The position numbers were made by a program, and so were the translations under genes. The notes beneath the pieces were generated by a model. The model saw only the letters and a list, made by a program, of their open reading frames with translations, was not told the DNA's origin and did no database searches. A stretch of 64,000 bases of DNA from Trachythela sp. YZ-2020. Taxonomy: Eukaryota; Cnidaria; Anthozoa; Malacalcyonacea; Clavulariidae. This document shows positions 11,353-25,000 of the stretch, in pieces. Numbering within the stretch: position 1 is the stretch's first letter; every line of letters begins with the position of its first letter. Location: NCBI GenBank assembly GCA_016169945.1, contig JADLSH010000236.1:3024001-3088000 (forward strand), in the 5' to 3' direction.

Positions 11353-11886
11353 TACCATTCCACAGACAGTTTCGAATATCCCGACATGTGATTCTCATAT
11401 ATTTTGAAAAACATTCATAAAGTGAACACCTCTTTAAACGGCAGGATATTGTCTTCTAAAATCTCCGAACTAAAAATGGACAGAAATAATATAGGGAAAT
11501 ATATAATTGTTAAGTCTTAAATGACCAGGATTCTACCAAACGTATTTTTTTATTTATAATTTTGAAGCATTTAATGTTTGGAGCGTGGGGGGCAAACTTA
11601 AGTTAAATCAATTTAACGGGATAAATATTTTTTGGACAGAATTGTTGTAGAAATTAAAACGCGACTGTTTCCTGTATTTCGTCCGAAAAGAGATATTTTG
11701 CCATAAAACTGGAAAAGAAATTGGCATACAATTCTATATTCAGATGTGGACTGTTAGGAACAAATTTCCGCAAGCATTTTAAGATCCGGTGATGATTTTA
11801 TAAGAGGACCATTGGAGTTTTAAGTCCTTGCTACAGCAGGAGCAATAAATTATTTTCTCTTAGTTATAACTTTTTTCTATTTCAAA
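11353..11886. other. 5' region of gene C1
   Basis: AT-rich duplicated spacer directly before the gene C start, shared with 32868-33389. It presumably includes the promoter and 5' leader. No TATA-like element stands out and no other gene is seen. Confidence 0.4.
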
Positions 11887-13457
11887 ATGTATGGGCTGAT
11901 ATTCTATTCCCCGGGAACAGCGACAGTCGTGCGGCTGTGGTTCGTAAACTCCAAGACCTGCTCGATTCTATGGCTTATAACAGAGCAACGAACAAACTAG
12001 TGCAGTATCTAAACGACAATATAACAACATTTAACCTGCCTAAGATCTATGTTGACTCTTCCAAGACATTACGAGACAACGCTGACGTGTTGGTGAATCA
12101 GATTAAAGCGATTGACACAGTTTTGGATAACACTGATGAAGAATTGAGAAGAAACTAGATCCAGACCTCTACGGGAAGTTGACAAATGTTCGGATACATC
12201 GTTCGAACAAAAGGTCAAATCCAGTCAAATTCTATTAACACAGTAAATTTTCTATTAAAGTTTTCCTTCTCAAATACGCCCCCCCTTTCTATGATCTCCC
12301 TTTTAGAGAAGGAAAATCATCAAGATCCCTCTCTATTAAGATCTTCCCTTCCATTAAATATAAATTTTCTATTAAAGTTTCCCTTCTCAAATACGCCCCC
12401 CTTTCTATGATCTCCCTTTTAGAGAAGGAAAATCATCAAGATCCCTCTCTATTAAGATCTTCCCTTCCATTAAATGTAAATTTTCTATCAAAGTTTCCCT
12501 TCTCAAATACGCCCCCCTTTCTATGATCTCCCTTTTAGAGAAGGAAAATAATCAAGACCCCTCTCTATTAAGATCTTCCCTTCCATTAAATATAAATTTC
12601 CTATTAAAGCTTCCCTTCTCAAATACGCCCCCCTTTCTATGATCTCCCTTTTAGAGGAGGAAAATCATCAAAACCATTCTCTATTAAGATCTTCCCTTCT
12701 ATTTGTACTGAATCGATCTTTTTATGATTCTGAAAGTTCATGTCATTTTTCAGTACAATGTGAGTTTTAGATTACAGTATGCGTCTAAATCAATAATCGC
12801 CTCTCTATTCAGCCCCTCTCTACTTAATACAGGATTTAATGATATATTAAAATGTGATATAAATCCATTAATCAGATCCCCTGATAACAAAGCTAATCGA
12901 GAAGGATACTTAAATCAACATAATCGTTCTCTTGCTCAAGAACAGTTAAAATGTGTTTTTTTCTTAAATATTAAGTGGCTGTCGTGACATTTTATAGTTA
13001 AGGAGGGTTTTAATTAAAGTTTATGAAATTTCTTCTCTCTAATTCGGAAACAGAAATACTATTTCGCACTTTTACCCAAGTCTTACAAATGATATGTTGT
13101 TTTACATTGAAATTTCTCAGAAAGTCACCGACGTCGTGGCGGGAATCACCAGAGCTACTGTGGGAGGGGTAGTGGGGGAAGTCGTTGCTAACAAGTTAAC
13201 AAAGTTGGTCCTCTCGAAAGCAGCAACTAGCTTCTACCATTGCAGGTGCAGTGGCAGGAGCATTAGCTGGGATTGCTTTAGATGTCATCATTGGTTCAAT
13301 CCTGGGAGCAGTTGAACGTGATGAGTTAGAATCAGCTTTACAAGCACTACAATCTCAAGTTGAGGAGTTTATCCCTGCCTCAGAGCTATATACTGATAGT
13401 ATATTGGAAGTAATGGCACAGGTTAAAATATGGGACAGATATCATCCAAATATTTAG
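11887..13457 (+). pseudogene. Gene C1: two-exon unknown protein with glycine-rich hydrophobic segment (frameshifted)
   Basis: Exon 1 runs from an ATG at 11887 to about 12240. It encodes a hydrophilic helical region (words such as RKLQDLLDSMAYNRATNK and YVDSSKTLRDNADVLVNQ). Exon 2 starts after TTTCTCAG at 13121 and ends at the stop at 13457. It encodes a small-residue-rich stretch (GGVVGE, then AGAxAGALAGIALDVIIGS) typical of a membrane-inserting helix or hairpin, followed by a charged tail ending YHPNI. Compared with C2, C1 has a small indel just after the ATG, a 1-base loss near 12146 and an 8-base loss near 13227. All three shift the frame. I recognise no family. The intron carries a 116-bp tandem repeat. 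Confidence 0.6.
12251..12715 (+). repeat. ~116-bp tandem repeat, four units, in gene C1 intron
   Basis: Units begin TCTATTAAAGTTT at 12251, 12368, 12484 and about 12600, a spacing of 116-117 bases. Each contains CAAATACGCCCCCC and CCCTTTTAGAG. The same array with the same copy number occurs at 33751-34205. It is a minisatellite; the frames running through it are not genes. Confidence 0.9.
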
Positions 13458-13931
13458 ACATCTAATTGTTAGGTTTAATTTAGACATGTATTAGATTTAA
13501 TAATACTTAGACATTTATTTTAGTAATATAGATTTAATAATTAGACATTACTATATTAATTTAGACACACATTTACATGTATTAAGGTAGACATGAATAA
13601 ATGTTTTCTATACAGAACTAATTTAAAGCACTACATTGATACTTGATATCTTAGCAATAATAAATTCGTTGTTTTAATTATTATGATTGCTTTTTGGCAT
13701 TATATCATGGATAATAGAAAGCTTGAAAACTTGAAGCTTCATTGAAACCTTCTTTACAGAAAAAAATGAAAGTTCAGGTATCACCAGTTAAACATGCATG
13801 AGTCACATACTCCAGTGTCTCGAAGATATAACAATCTAATTTGGTCAGTCGTGAACAGAAATTTCTTGTTTTTGCAGATTAATTAAATACCCAAGTCCAA
13901 TATATTTTATACGAAAAAGACATTTCCGCAG

Positions 13932-14095
13932 TATTATGAAATGATCTCAACCAAAGGATCATGGCTTGCATTATTTCAAGTACTTAATAATTTCGCAGAA
14001 TTGCTTTTAGAGATAAAACAAAAGTTACGAAGGACATTTATAAGTGGAACAATTTCTACACTGGTCGCCTGTGTGTTAATTCAAAATATTAATAT
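13932..14095 (+). other. Possible unassigned exon
   Basis: An open stretch of about 54 codons containing MISTKRSWLALFQVLNN and ending in a hydrophobic helix. It follows CCGCAG and ends at AATAT|GTAAGT, a strong donor. The unit 2 counterpart (35415-35578) is open too, but its donor is GTACGT. I could not find a downstream exon in the right phase, so this is a candidate only. It could be a third exon of gene C or part of a separate plus-strand gene. Confidence 0.25.
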
Positions 14096-14473
14096 GTAAG
14101 TTATAACCCACGGAATAACATACGCAATGTAATCCGCATAATATATAGCTAATCATTTGCACAGCTGATCGGCAGTTTTAACGCATAAAATTTCAATCTC
14201 ACTCTACTATCCATGGTATCATCTTTTCAGAAATATTTCAAAGTAGATAAATATATCCATAAAAGAGGGCCTGAATATATGGGGTTAAATGACTACAGTC
14301 ACAGATTTTGAACAACTATAACAACTGAGATTTCTCATGACAGCTAACAATTGACATCCAAAACCCCTCATTAACACCCATCTCCTTCAAAAGTCAAGAG
14401 AGTTCAACTTTACCGTGCTTGGCCGCGCCACTTTTCACTCAGTTTTGAATTTGAGGTTTGACTCAACACACAG

Positions 14474-14611
14474 AAAGACGACCTTCTGAATTTGTTTGAG
14501 AAAACTGCTTCCATCGAGAAGCTAAATCTGCCAAGACAAAAATTTAGTCTTAGTACCTTTGCTAGCACTGGTGGTATTGTTACAGTTATTGGTCACCTTA
14601 GGGTGGTGTGA
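14474..14611 (+). other. Possible terminal exon (plus strand)
   Basis: A 45-codon open stretch after CACACAG. It begins KDDLLNLFEKTASIEKLN and ends VTVIGHLRVV then TGA. The copy at 35991-36128 keeps the frame with one substitution (V to M). Residue composition looks coding, but there is no recognised family and no partner exon was found. Confidence 0.2.
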
Positions 14612-15153
14612 AACAAAAATTGCGAATAAGTAGGTATTAAAATATTAGGAACATGATAGACCAAATAGGCTACCATATATACCGCTACCAATTGCCATCC
14701 AATTCTCTCACTCACTGATATATAATAGTTAATTAACATGCTTCGTTACCTTTCTGCTTACATTATTCAAATGTTCAGTCATGCATTCGTGATTACATAT
14801 CACAACAATAAAAATACGAATGCATGACTGAACATTTGAATACTTTAATACGCATATTTTAAATCATCCAGTCACAGCTACATGTTTTTCTTGCCCGACT
14901 CAGAACGCGTCATTTGGATGCGCAGCCGAATTTCGCGATTCGTGTATAACAATGCCGGTCGTCTCAGAAGAGAAACTCGCATTGGGCGGGAAAACATGCA
15001 GAACTTTTCAATGACACTCATGCATAGAAATATACACTTTCAATTTCAGACATGTGAGTTATCTGTGAATGTGAATCACGTAGGGTACAAACATGCGATA
15101 CTATTAAGTCCACAGTATTGATGTCATAAATGATGGTATAAATAAATACTAAC

Positions 15154-16430
15154 CTTCCACGTGTCGAGCGTTTTCTCTCATCAAAAAGTCAGTGCGAGAT
15201 TGTTCCAATCCAACTTTATGATGAAGAGAATATGCGTATTTATAGAAATCATTCTGTACCCTGATCAAGGATAGTATAATGAATGGAACAGCAATCACAG
15301 CAAAACATACAAGAAGAGATCGAATGATTAACCATAAAATATTGCTTCTGATCACTTCTTCAACATGGGACTCGATACGATTGGCATCATTCATTTCCAG
15401 TCGTAACATGAGCTCGCCGTATTTCGTCATCAGATCAAACCATTTCATTGCATCCTGTTTGGATGAATTTGTGAATCCATTTGAAGCAAGATATTCGCGT
15501 TTTGCTTCAATATCTTTCAGCCATATTGACGCATTCATTTCTTTTATAAGAGAATGGTAATTTGTCTTCACGACCGAGGAAAATAGTAGAGCAGTTTCTA
15601 GAAACGCCTGAGCTCGGACGCGTTTCTGGTTATATGAGGTGATATTTTGAAATGTAAAGTTTTCTCCATGAAGAAAATAAATTGCTCCGAACGTTTTTTC
15701 CAGTTCCAGTTCCTCTTTGGTGTTAACAATCATGTGATAAGCAAACAGATCATCTGTATGTGTCTGGATATCTTGTGTAACAGTGTAATGGGCTAACCAG
15801 GATATCAATTCATGGATCCAGCTGGAAAATATATGAATGTGATCATGTACCATCAGTCCGTCACCATTGTTAGTTTTTGATCGAAAATAACGAATTTCAT
15901 TCAGAAATGAGACAGAGTTGGAAATAGTAGAGTCACCTCGAACTCCAGGAAGAGTATAACGCCACTGCGTTAAGAACTGGATACTTTCATCTGTACTTTT
16001 TCGAACCTTAACATAACATAACATTTTTTTATTGTTACCGAACATTTATTAAACTACCTTGTCAAGAAACCTAAACTAATGTCAATATATAATATATACA
16101 ATTCACCTTCTTTAACTTCAACGCATTATTGGTAGTATTCCAAGCCATGGTTACAAGAAAGATGGACGTCAGGCTTCTTTCATTTTGAAGATTATGAATG
16201 ATCGATGAAACTTTAATACCACGAGCAATGTTATTTTTCAACTTGTGTTTTTGTTTCAAATTTTGTGCCGTGACCACCACGTCCACGATGGTGAAGACCA
16301 CTGATAATGCTGTGACAAGAACGATAGTGAGAATCTTCGCCATTTGTGAACGTTTGTTTCTTGTGCTTATTACTTTCTTTGGATGTTCAGATGATGTAGT
16401 GGCTTGGTAATTGTCTTGGATGCTCGCCAT
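15154..16430 (-). CDS. NIT-domain membrane sensor B2 (two exons, open 3' donor)
   Basis: Exon 1 is 16107-16430 (108 codons from ATG at 16430). Exon 2 is 15154-16006 (284 codons plus one base). They are joined in phase 0 across a 100-bp intron with GTGAAT...TTAAG borders; the second exon begins VRKSTDES. The 392-residue product has TM1 at about 31-55, the NIT signature LQNER at 81-85, a helical ectodomain with several N-glycosylation sites, TM2 at about 330-355, and a cytosolic segment LHHKVGLEQSRTDFLMREN. The family senses nitrate/nitrite or similar ligands in bacteria; in animals NIT ectodomains precede guanylate cyclases. Exon 2 ends GAAG|GTTAGT (phase 1), so the protein must continue, but I see no matching exon just downstream. 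The ~46-kDa fragment is fully open. Confidence 0.85.
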
Positions 16431-17210
16431 CTTTAATGTTTGTGATTCCTAAAATTACAAAATGTGTGAAATTTTTCATCATTAAGCACCTACTACTATA
16501 TCCGAATGTTATAAACACTTTTTCATCATATACAGAAAAGAAATAACCACAACTTTTCACCGGGAAAACATTTTCCTGCTGTGTTGTATTTCTTCTACAG
16601 TATCTTTAGAGAGAACACTTTAGACTGCATAAAGTGATATAGATCTATCCAGTGAAATATACAGTTTGTTTAGATACACCTGCACACTTACTCGAAATCG
16701 TGTGAAATGTAAAAAGTTACGACGATCAATGCCAATATAAGTAATTTACTAATTTTACCTCTTCACTTTCACAAACGCCTGTCTCCACGCAGGCAGAGGA
16801 TATGAAAATGTCAGAACTAATTTTTTGCACTTGCACAGAGCTAATTATTGTCTATTGACACGATCACACGAAAGCGAAACATCATCAAAAGTCAAATATG
16901 CGGGTATCTGCTCCTCCTAGTATGTGTAAATATTTATCTGTTTTGACGTATATTTGCAGTTTCGTGGAGAATTAATAAAAATATTCATATGATATAGATC
17001 TATATACGTAAAATTGGATCGTCAAAACTGAAACATTCGTAAGTTTATCTATTATTTGCGCTACTTCTAAAATCAATATTATATTTAACGCACATTAATT
17101 AACAATTCACAGATGCATATGTATCAAGCATGTTGGTTCTCATGTGACGCGAGATTTTAAGGTTACATGCATCTGCACGATAATGTGCTAGTTTTGACCA
17201 TGAACTACTG
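16431..17210. other. Upstream flank of B2
   Basis: Copy of the B1/B3 upstream region, so a likely promoter-bearing segment. From about 17160 it contains ~375 bp not present upstream of B1 or B3 (17160-17535). That segment surrounds the MITE at 17211 and is probably a further insertion of unknown type. No gene is seen. Confidence 0.5.
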
Positions 17211-17355
17211 GGGCCGGTTGTATAAAAGTCTTAACTACATTTTAACTACCCGTTTTGTAGTTAAATAGTAGTTAACTGTAAAATTCGCGATTCTGATTGG
17301 TTAACTTTCGCACTAACTATAGTTAACTTTAACTACTTTTTTATACAACCTGCCC
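17211..17355 (+). mobile_element. Harbinger-like MITE, copy 1
   Basis: 145 bp, starting GGGCCGGTTGTATAAAA and ending in the near-perfect inverse complement, flanked by CTG (17208-17210 and 17356-17358). The interior is itself rich in GTTAACT words. The 3-bp duplication and GGG termini suggest the PIF/Harbinger superfamily. A second copy of the same length lies inverted at 20263. Neither is present in units 1 or 3. Confidence 0.8.
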
Positions 17356-17358
17356 CTG

Positions 17359-20262
17359 ATCTTCAGGACACAGCTATATAGTGCTACATAGAGAACCTAT
17401 TTTGCTTGTTGTTTTTCTTTAAGATCTAGTCTGATCTATATTCATAGTTAATGCATGCGAACGGCCGCATGTGCATGTATGCAGCAACATCGAAAGTATT
17501 GTACAAAGAATATAGCACTTAATGAAAGTAGTATTTTTCATATATACACCGTGTTACGAGGACTCTGCCATATCTGGCACCCAAATAGAAACGTGTATGA
17601 ATGAAGTTATCTTGAAACATATTATTATATTATTAATGTGACTCCTCTTTCTAACTGGTAAACCAAAATATGTTTTCAGGCTTTTTACCACATTTTATCA
17701 GTTTCATCCTCTCCAAGACTAATTAACAATGTGGCAGGATCCATTAGTCTGACACGTTAATGTTTCATAGTCATTTTTGGAAGGTTTAGCTCTGCACTAC
17801 AGTTATAATTAAATAGATATTATCATTTAGATTGAATTTATATCCTCTAAAAAGGATCAACTTAAAGCACTATTTAGCGAACGAAATACTAATCTACAGT
17901 TCGTATCATTTGCTTTATAATGAATATACATTCTCTGCCTCTGGGCTGTTGCATGGCCGTTGGACTAAGAAAGCAATCAGTTTCTGTGGTTTGACTAAGA
18001 GAGAACGTTTATATATAATATTGCTTTCGTTGCTACTTGACCTATACTTCGTCAGCCGTTCAGGACTATTTTACTCCATTTGTAGAGCACAACACAAAAT
18101 CTATATTTAATCGGGAAAAAATTGGTGCGTCCTTGCGAGAGATACTACAATTAATAACGCTCCAAGAAGATTTTTCAGTTGTTGATCAACAACTTACTTA
18201 AATATTTTGTGTCAAGTTATCTAAATATGCTGGAAACAATAAAAATTAAAATATTCATTAGAATTCTAACCGATTTTCACACTTATGCTGCATGCACAAT
18301 ATACAATTTCAGACATCCATTATACTTTTTTTTGTAACAAACTAAAACTGGAAACTCGTTCCAGACGAGAAATTCGACTCTGCTTAGAATGAAAAAAACT
18401 TTTAACTAAACAAACAGGTTACTAGAAGTCATATAATTGCATCAAGATATCTAAATACTGTAGAATAAGTATTCATTTTCAGCCTATACGATTTTCACAT
18501 TCATCGCTATGTATACAAGACCGTTACTTTTTCGTTATGTGACAAATTAAAACTTGAAGCTATGCTATAGCTCGTCTCAGAAGGGAAACTCGTATTGGAC
18601 GGGAAAACATGGAAACTTCAATTTCACAATTTCATTCAGACAAAACATATACTTGTAGTCGTAATTGCATCTAAAATATAAATGCTGCACAATAAAATAT
18701 TCATTTTCTATGCACGGTTTGATGACGCGCGTGCATAATATATACTGACACTTTCATTTCCAATTTTGTTTTCGTTATATTATGTAACAAATCAAAAACT
18801 AGAAAGATGGTACTTGTAGTAATAATTGCATCAATATGCTGCAAAATAGAATATTTTTTTTCAGACTAGTCTATCCTATATTAAACATCTGTACTCATCT
18901 AGTATATACATTTAGATCGTTAGTATTTTTTGTCAAATGTTACAAACTATAGTAGAATTAAATAATTATACAACAAACACATTAAAACAACTGGTAAATA
19001 TATGTTGAATAACGCCTTACACTCATCAATTTCACTATAAAAAGGCAGGGACAGCGTTGCACTCCTGTATTTAGACAATACCTGTTTGGATAACCCAACT
19101 CTGAACAATTGGCGTGATCTACTGATCCGTATATAGACGGTGTGATCCTTACAGGCTCCCCATGGAAAAGTTAACTTCCAACTGTCTTATAAATTAAACT
19201 GAACATGATAAGAAAATTTCATTTGGTGAAAAAGGGATGGGCTATATTTATATACATCAGAATATGAATGTAACATAGAAGCAATAAGCGTTACTTAAAA
19301 AACTCATTAATAATTCATGAGGAAAACACAAAGAAAATCATGAACGTATTGACAATTGTGGTTTTACATGTGATAAAAAATCCTGCTGATTTACATAAAC
19401 TTTAGCTTCGATTTTCTCGGCTTAGACAACGTTATTTTTCAAAATGACTACGCCAACGAACTTACCAAATGGTGATCGTTTTTTAAGCTATTCAAAACAC
19501 TCGCAGAAGGTGTTTTATCAGATATAAAACACTAGGCTTCGCCCCGCGTTTTATATCTGATAAAATAGTGCTGCTCGTGTTTTAAATATTACTTATAAAC
19601 ACCTGCAAATAGCAACTATTCCGTTTGATAATCTCTTAATAAACACAAAATATATATTTAACTGCTTTATAATTTACAGTTTTAAAGAGATCACCTTATT
19701 TCCTAAGCGTGTCAGCAATACTAGTATAGAGAGAAAGATGAACGGAAACATTTAAAGTTAAGTTATCTGTATTTCATATTATTGCAATGATTATTGATTT
19801 GATGTAACGTGGTAACAAGAAGCTGCAACTCAGCTGTCAAAGGAAATTAATAATCATAATGATCGACATTGATATCAAAGTTTCATATACTCCTCCAATA
19901 TTGAATCTGTTGGGAATTTCTTTTATTATTTACCTTTTAAAAGATTTTATACAGTTTCAGTTTAAGTAGTTTATATATACTTTTCATTTCGCATTAGTTT
20001 CATGTTATATTATATATTTCTCTGAAATTGATACCGTAAAATGGAAGTTGCTTTTGCGCCGTCTATTGTACGTTTGCCGGCTAAATATTAATTCTCTTTT
20101 CAACTGCAAAGGAAAGGCTAGGATTCTCTAATACTGCATGCAATAATAGAACGTCGAACATGTTAATTAACATTTAAATTCGCTTATTAGAATTTTCTAA
20201 TTAGAATATTTAATTTGTCACTGTCTACACTAGAACAGAGTACAATAGATATTAATGATCTG
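17359..20262. other. Gene-poor flank of unit 2
   Basis: Duplicated AT-rich DNA equivalent to 900-4030 and 38590-41940. It lacks the tRNA SINE found in units 1 and 3; at the corresponding point (about 18454) the sequence runs through. A short inverted repeat around a GCTTCGCCCC loop lies at about 19508-19580. No gene is supported. Confidence 0.5.
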
Positions 20263-20407
20263 GGGCCGGTTGTATAAAAAAGTAGTTAAAGTTAACTATA
20301 GTTAGTGCGAAAGTTAACCAATCAGAACCGCGAATTTTACAGTTAACTACTATTTAACTACAAAACGGGTAGTTAAAATGTAGTTAAGACTTTTATACAA
20401 CCGGCCC
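20263..20407 (-). mobile_element. Harbinger-like MITE, copy 2
   Basis: 145 bp, the inverse of the copy at 17211, with CTG on both sides (20260-20262 and 20408-20410). The empty site in unit 1 (near 4032) reads GATCTGATTAC with a single CTG. That directly proves the target duplication and shows insertion after the units separated. Confidence 0.9.
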
Positions 20408-22097
20408 CTGATTACTATAAGTTAACAATTTCCGACTGACGGCGAAAGATAAATCCCTCCTAAGTTTCAGACGAATTAAAATTAAATACTATATATAGTA
20501 TATATAGATCCGTAATGAGGCAATGAGGGTCCACAATAGCCTCCTCCGCGGATTAGAATAAACTGACTAAAAGAAAATTAGAGAGTTTTTAAAACCTGAC
20601 CTATTGAGATGTCTCCGAAGGTGGCTACGTCCATAATAAGTTCTTGAATTCCGAATCTCGTGTTCAAATTCATGTTCACGTAATGACGTGTTTGTAACAG
20701 CGTTTACTTCCTGGTTTACTTTTATCCAGTCTGCGCGTATATAATCAGGCTGCAGTTTACACATATACATTCAAAACTACTTTTCTAATGTTTTAAATTC
20801 ATTCTTTATTAGTCCAGCATTCTCTGGAGCCACCAGACTCGGTTTGAACATCACTGTTTTCTGCGATTGATTGTTGGGAAAACTGTTTCCATCGCACGGT
20901 CAAACCTACGAATGACATGCAGGAAAATGCTTATTAAAATATGAAGAAATACGAACAAGAAAATTGCTACAACATCGGTAATCTTCGAGTTAAGCCCTTC
21001 GAGTTAAGCCCTCCGAGTTAAGCCCTTTTCGAGTTAAGCCGCGACCTCGCCCTAACCACACCTAGGACACACCCATTTCCATCCAGGGCTTAACTCGAAG
21101 AAAGTAACACAATTTGGACCCTTCGAGTTAAGCCCCGGGGCTTAACTCGAAGTCCGTCAAGAAATTTGATGCTCGAGTTAAGCCCCGACACTCGAAGTAT
21201 GTAAACGGGTGACGAAACATCTCGGTCAAGCTATATTTCATGAAAATAAAATGTGTTTTTCCAAATGGCAGGGGAAATTTTAAGAAACAGCCCTATAAGT
21301 TAACACAAATTGTTCATAACTTATAATGCTGTGGCACAGGACCTGCAGCATACGTTTTAACGGGTCAAAACCTGGTCTTTTCTCGCGCTCTGATCGATAA
21401 CCCTTGGTACACAGTCAATACATTATAATCAATAATTCAAAAAAGTAGAAATCTTATATCAGTGAAAATTCGCGAATGTGAACAGGCTTTAATATACTAT
21501 AGAGTATTGGAAATCTATGTCTAATCAGCGTTCAAACAAAAACTGTGGTTAAAAACAATGTCAATGTTTGATATATCATTTGACATTAGGTACGACGCAA
21601 CCTCGTTCCCAGGGTGGGTACGACGCTCTCTGTCTCTCTGACTAATGCCACAACCGCACATCACATCACATCACAGCAAAGTGGACAAAGCTCTCACTAC
21701 TGTACTTAAGCAACTAAAGGGAACTGGTTCAACTTTGACTGCGATCAAGTAATTATGTTCTGATTCCTTTGTTCGGTGGGGGCATTACTTATCAGAGAGT
21801 TCAGAGAGAGAGACTTACAAAGAGATTAAAAGGGATTTACAAAGAGCGCATTTGTTCCTTTCTCAACTAAAGTATTCGCTGCGTTGCCTAATCGGGGTGT
21901 CTGCCACGTTAGCGGCGTTCGAAACAGGCCATAATTCTTGATACACGCACAGCGAAGGACGCATATTACTATTTTGGTCACTATTAAACGAAAACATAGA
22001 TTATACATGAAACATACAACTTTCGAAAACCAATTGCAATAACCTCCAAATAAATATGTTTAAATAGTTGTTTATTAAAGACTGAACCACTGATAAC

Positions 22098-25000
22098 CAG
22101 AGGAGGAATCGTCAGTATACCACAATGCATTGCGCTGGAGTTTTTTTCGAAATCAAGATTTTTGGCAGGAGCGGCGAGAAAATTGCTGATTTCTACTTAG
22201 TATTTTCTCTTTGAAAATCAGATATTTTTAAAGGTACGTGTTGAAATTATTGTAGTATGTGCATCATATTTCACGGTTTTGATTTTGTTTTCTTTCTACG
22301 ATGTGCTTTAGTTATATTAATTTACATATGTATTGACCTAATTTTCGGGTTCTTACTCAAGGCGTAAAAATAGCTTTGAAATATGCTGGAGTTTTTTTTA
22401 CTTTTTGACAGGGAAGTTTAATAAAAATAACATCACTGTATTCATGAAGAGTTTCTCTTTCAATTGATACCAAGAAATCAAAAAAGACTACACAAACCAA
22501 CGAGTGATCGCATTTTTAAAATGGGATATTTTGTGATATTCATGCTGCTAATTAAATATGCAATTAGAGCACTCTGCTTCGAAAGTGATTTGTTCAAAAA
22601 CCCTAAGGACACAAACTTTGTGTTTCTAAGCCCAAATTTGTATGAATTACCCATTAATAGTGTAGTGAAAATCATGTAGAAATTTTATAATGTCTTTATT
22701 AGGGTCTATACACAGTATGCACAATGTCAATCGTATTACATGCTATGTAAACAACTCTTTGAGTTTGAAGTAGTTTAAAAAAATAGTAATTTTAACCTAA
22801 GAGTATCAACTGAGATGTTTTTCTCTTCTTTATATTGTAGACAAAGCACTACTGGAGTGGTAAAAGTCAACTTTATGGGATAGAACATTCCTTGTCTGAA
22901 AACTATTATAATACTAAGCTAACATTACCTAATTTAGCTCACCTTGAATTATATAAAGTTGTGAAGCTTTGTTATCATTTTATAGTGCCATAGACAGTTT
23001 GCATTTAAGCCTGGTTTCCTTTTGGTTGTAACTGTCATGACTAAGTCATGTTCGACAATGAGAAATAGTGTGGATCTGTCTTGTCTTTTGTGTGCTCTGT
23101 GTAAATCAGTTTTTACTCTACCTAGTAGAGATATATCCACACTCAGTTACACAGGTCATCTTGATAGTTTCACAGTTACGACTAAACAGAAACCAGCCAT
23201 TATGTAACTTTGAGTATGAAAGCTGAAAAAATGAGACATATCTGTGTAAGAAAATCGGCATATCAAACTTCACCGAGCAGTTCACATAGACAGGGGCAGA
23301 CTGGCTACCTCAGATGGACCTGGGCTAGAGGGGGGCCCTGTACTTTTTGAGTCGTGTAAAAGCCCATTTCAAGGGGCCCAAAGGAGCCTTACAAGCAGGG
23401 GCCCAGGGGCTTTTCCCAGGTGAGCCCGACTGGCCTGTCCGCCCCTGCACATAGAATGCACTCTGGTGCTATAGGAATGTTTACATGAAAATTGGCCCTC
23501 TAGCAACAAATTTGTTTTGCTTTAAGGTAAAAACATTAATATCCACAACTCCTTAGATTATTGTCCAATACCCTCAACCTTATATATTAGTCCATCTCAA
23601 AGATACTAAACCTTAAGTCATTTAAAAGTAAACTATTAGTTTAAAAATTATGTATTTGTGTCCATATAATTTTAAGATTTTAATTACAACATGTTGTGCT
23701 TTGATTTCTAACCTAATCGTTGAATAATTAAATACACTGCAGTAGCCTTAATATTGTTGATGGTTGTCTTTATAGGTGTATTCATTAAGTGCAACAGTGC
23801 AGCATATGGTGGCTAACTCAGATACTTTGGCCATCTGTTTGGTAGCAATTAGTTAAAACCCACCTGTTTTATTGTATATTTAAAAGTTTATGTTGTATAA
23901 TTATGAGGGATGAGATTTCATCTTTAAAAATAATTCATGTCCATTTTGGCTTGGGGTGAGTCTGTCAAGTTCAGTAACTTTAGATGTTCATTCATCTGCA
24001 TAGCAGTAATGATCGTAAACCAATCTCAGGTGGCTTGGCTGGCTTGCATTTAGTCCATGCATGTTGTCAGGAAATCTTCATGTAGTTAACTCCTTTGTCA
24101 CATGAAGCATTACATGTCAGGTTGTAGTGTGCTAGTCCAGGGATTTTTGATTGAATTAATTGTATTGTAAGCATCTGTCTGGCTGTCCATTTAGATTCAT
24201 ACAATATACATGATGTACACATTTCTTTGACATTTCTTTCTAAAATTAAAGATCATAATAATTTAAATACTTGTTAGAATGTATTTGTCATGAATGCAAC
24301 TACCTCATGAATATCAATCTCAATTTTGAATATTTTTAAAAACAATCGTGTAGTACACAGACATAAAATAGTTCATATATTGTATTACATATGCTTTATT
24401 TACTGTCAGTAAACCAGTCCAAATAGAAAATATCCTTTGTCTGATGGTTGTAAGGCAATTATATTAATGCAATTATATGCAACAGAGTACAAATATAATA
24501 TTCACACAACATTGACAACAGTTTTAATATTAATATAAATGTTGTCTGTTGAAATATCAGATGGGGAACTTTCATGTCTATATGTGGGTGGGTTGATTTT
24601 GTAAACAATATTGTATGTAATCCTGGGCTAAAAATATAATTGGATGGAATTCATGTTAAATTTTTACATATCAAATAATTTAATTGGTATTGAAAATAAT
24701 ATGCATTGTTACTAGTTTAACTACCTTACCTTGGGAATAATACTGGAAATGTATTCGATATGGACTTAACAATAAAAAGCAAAAATGCCTGTACGTTTAT
24801 AATCGTTTATAACTTTATATATCGTCGAATGAATCACAATTCACAAGTACTCCGTGACAGCTTGCAGCACTAATTCTACGCAAGATGCAGGCCGAAAATG
24901 AACACCAAACGTTCTTTCAACGTGGACTTGAGCAACGAAGAAATTAATATATCGTGAAATCAAAGTTTTCTTGCGACAAAAGTTTGAAATTTCATCATAA

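Larger units (their letters stand above)
13458..15153. other. Spacer between C1 and B2
   Basis: Duplicated at 34965-36701. Two plus-strand stretches look weakly coding (13932-14095 and 14474-14611, listed separately). A perfect 26-bp inverted repeat (ATTCAAATGTTCAGTCATGC... and complement, 14766-14843) starts a ~180-bp segment that is absent from unit 2 at 36476. It is probably a small insertion. The 3' end of C1 and the start of the intron after B2 exon 2 also lie here. Confidence 0.5.

Noticed and set aside
11196..11414. 72-codon minus-strand frame, also at 32711-32929
   Set aside because: Lies inside the CAACAAGTTG repeat; identity of the two copies reflects the duplication.
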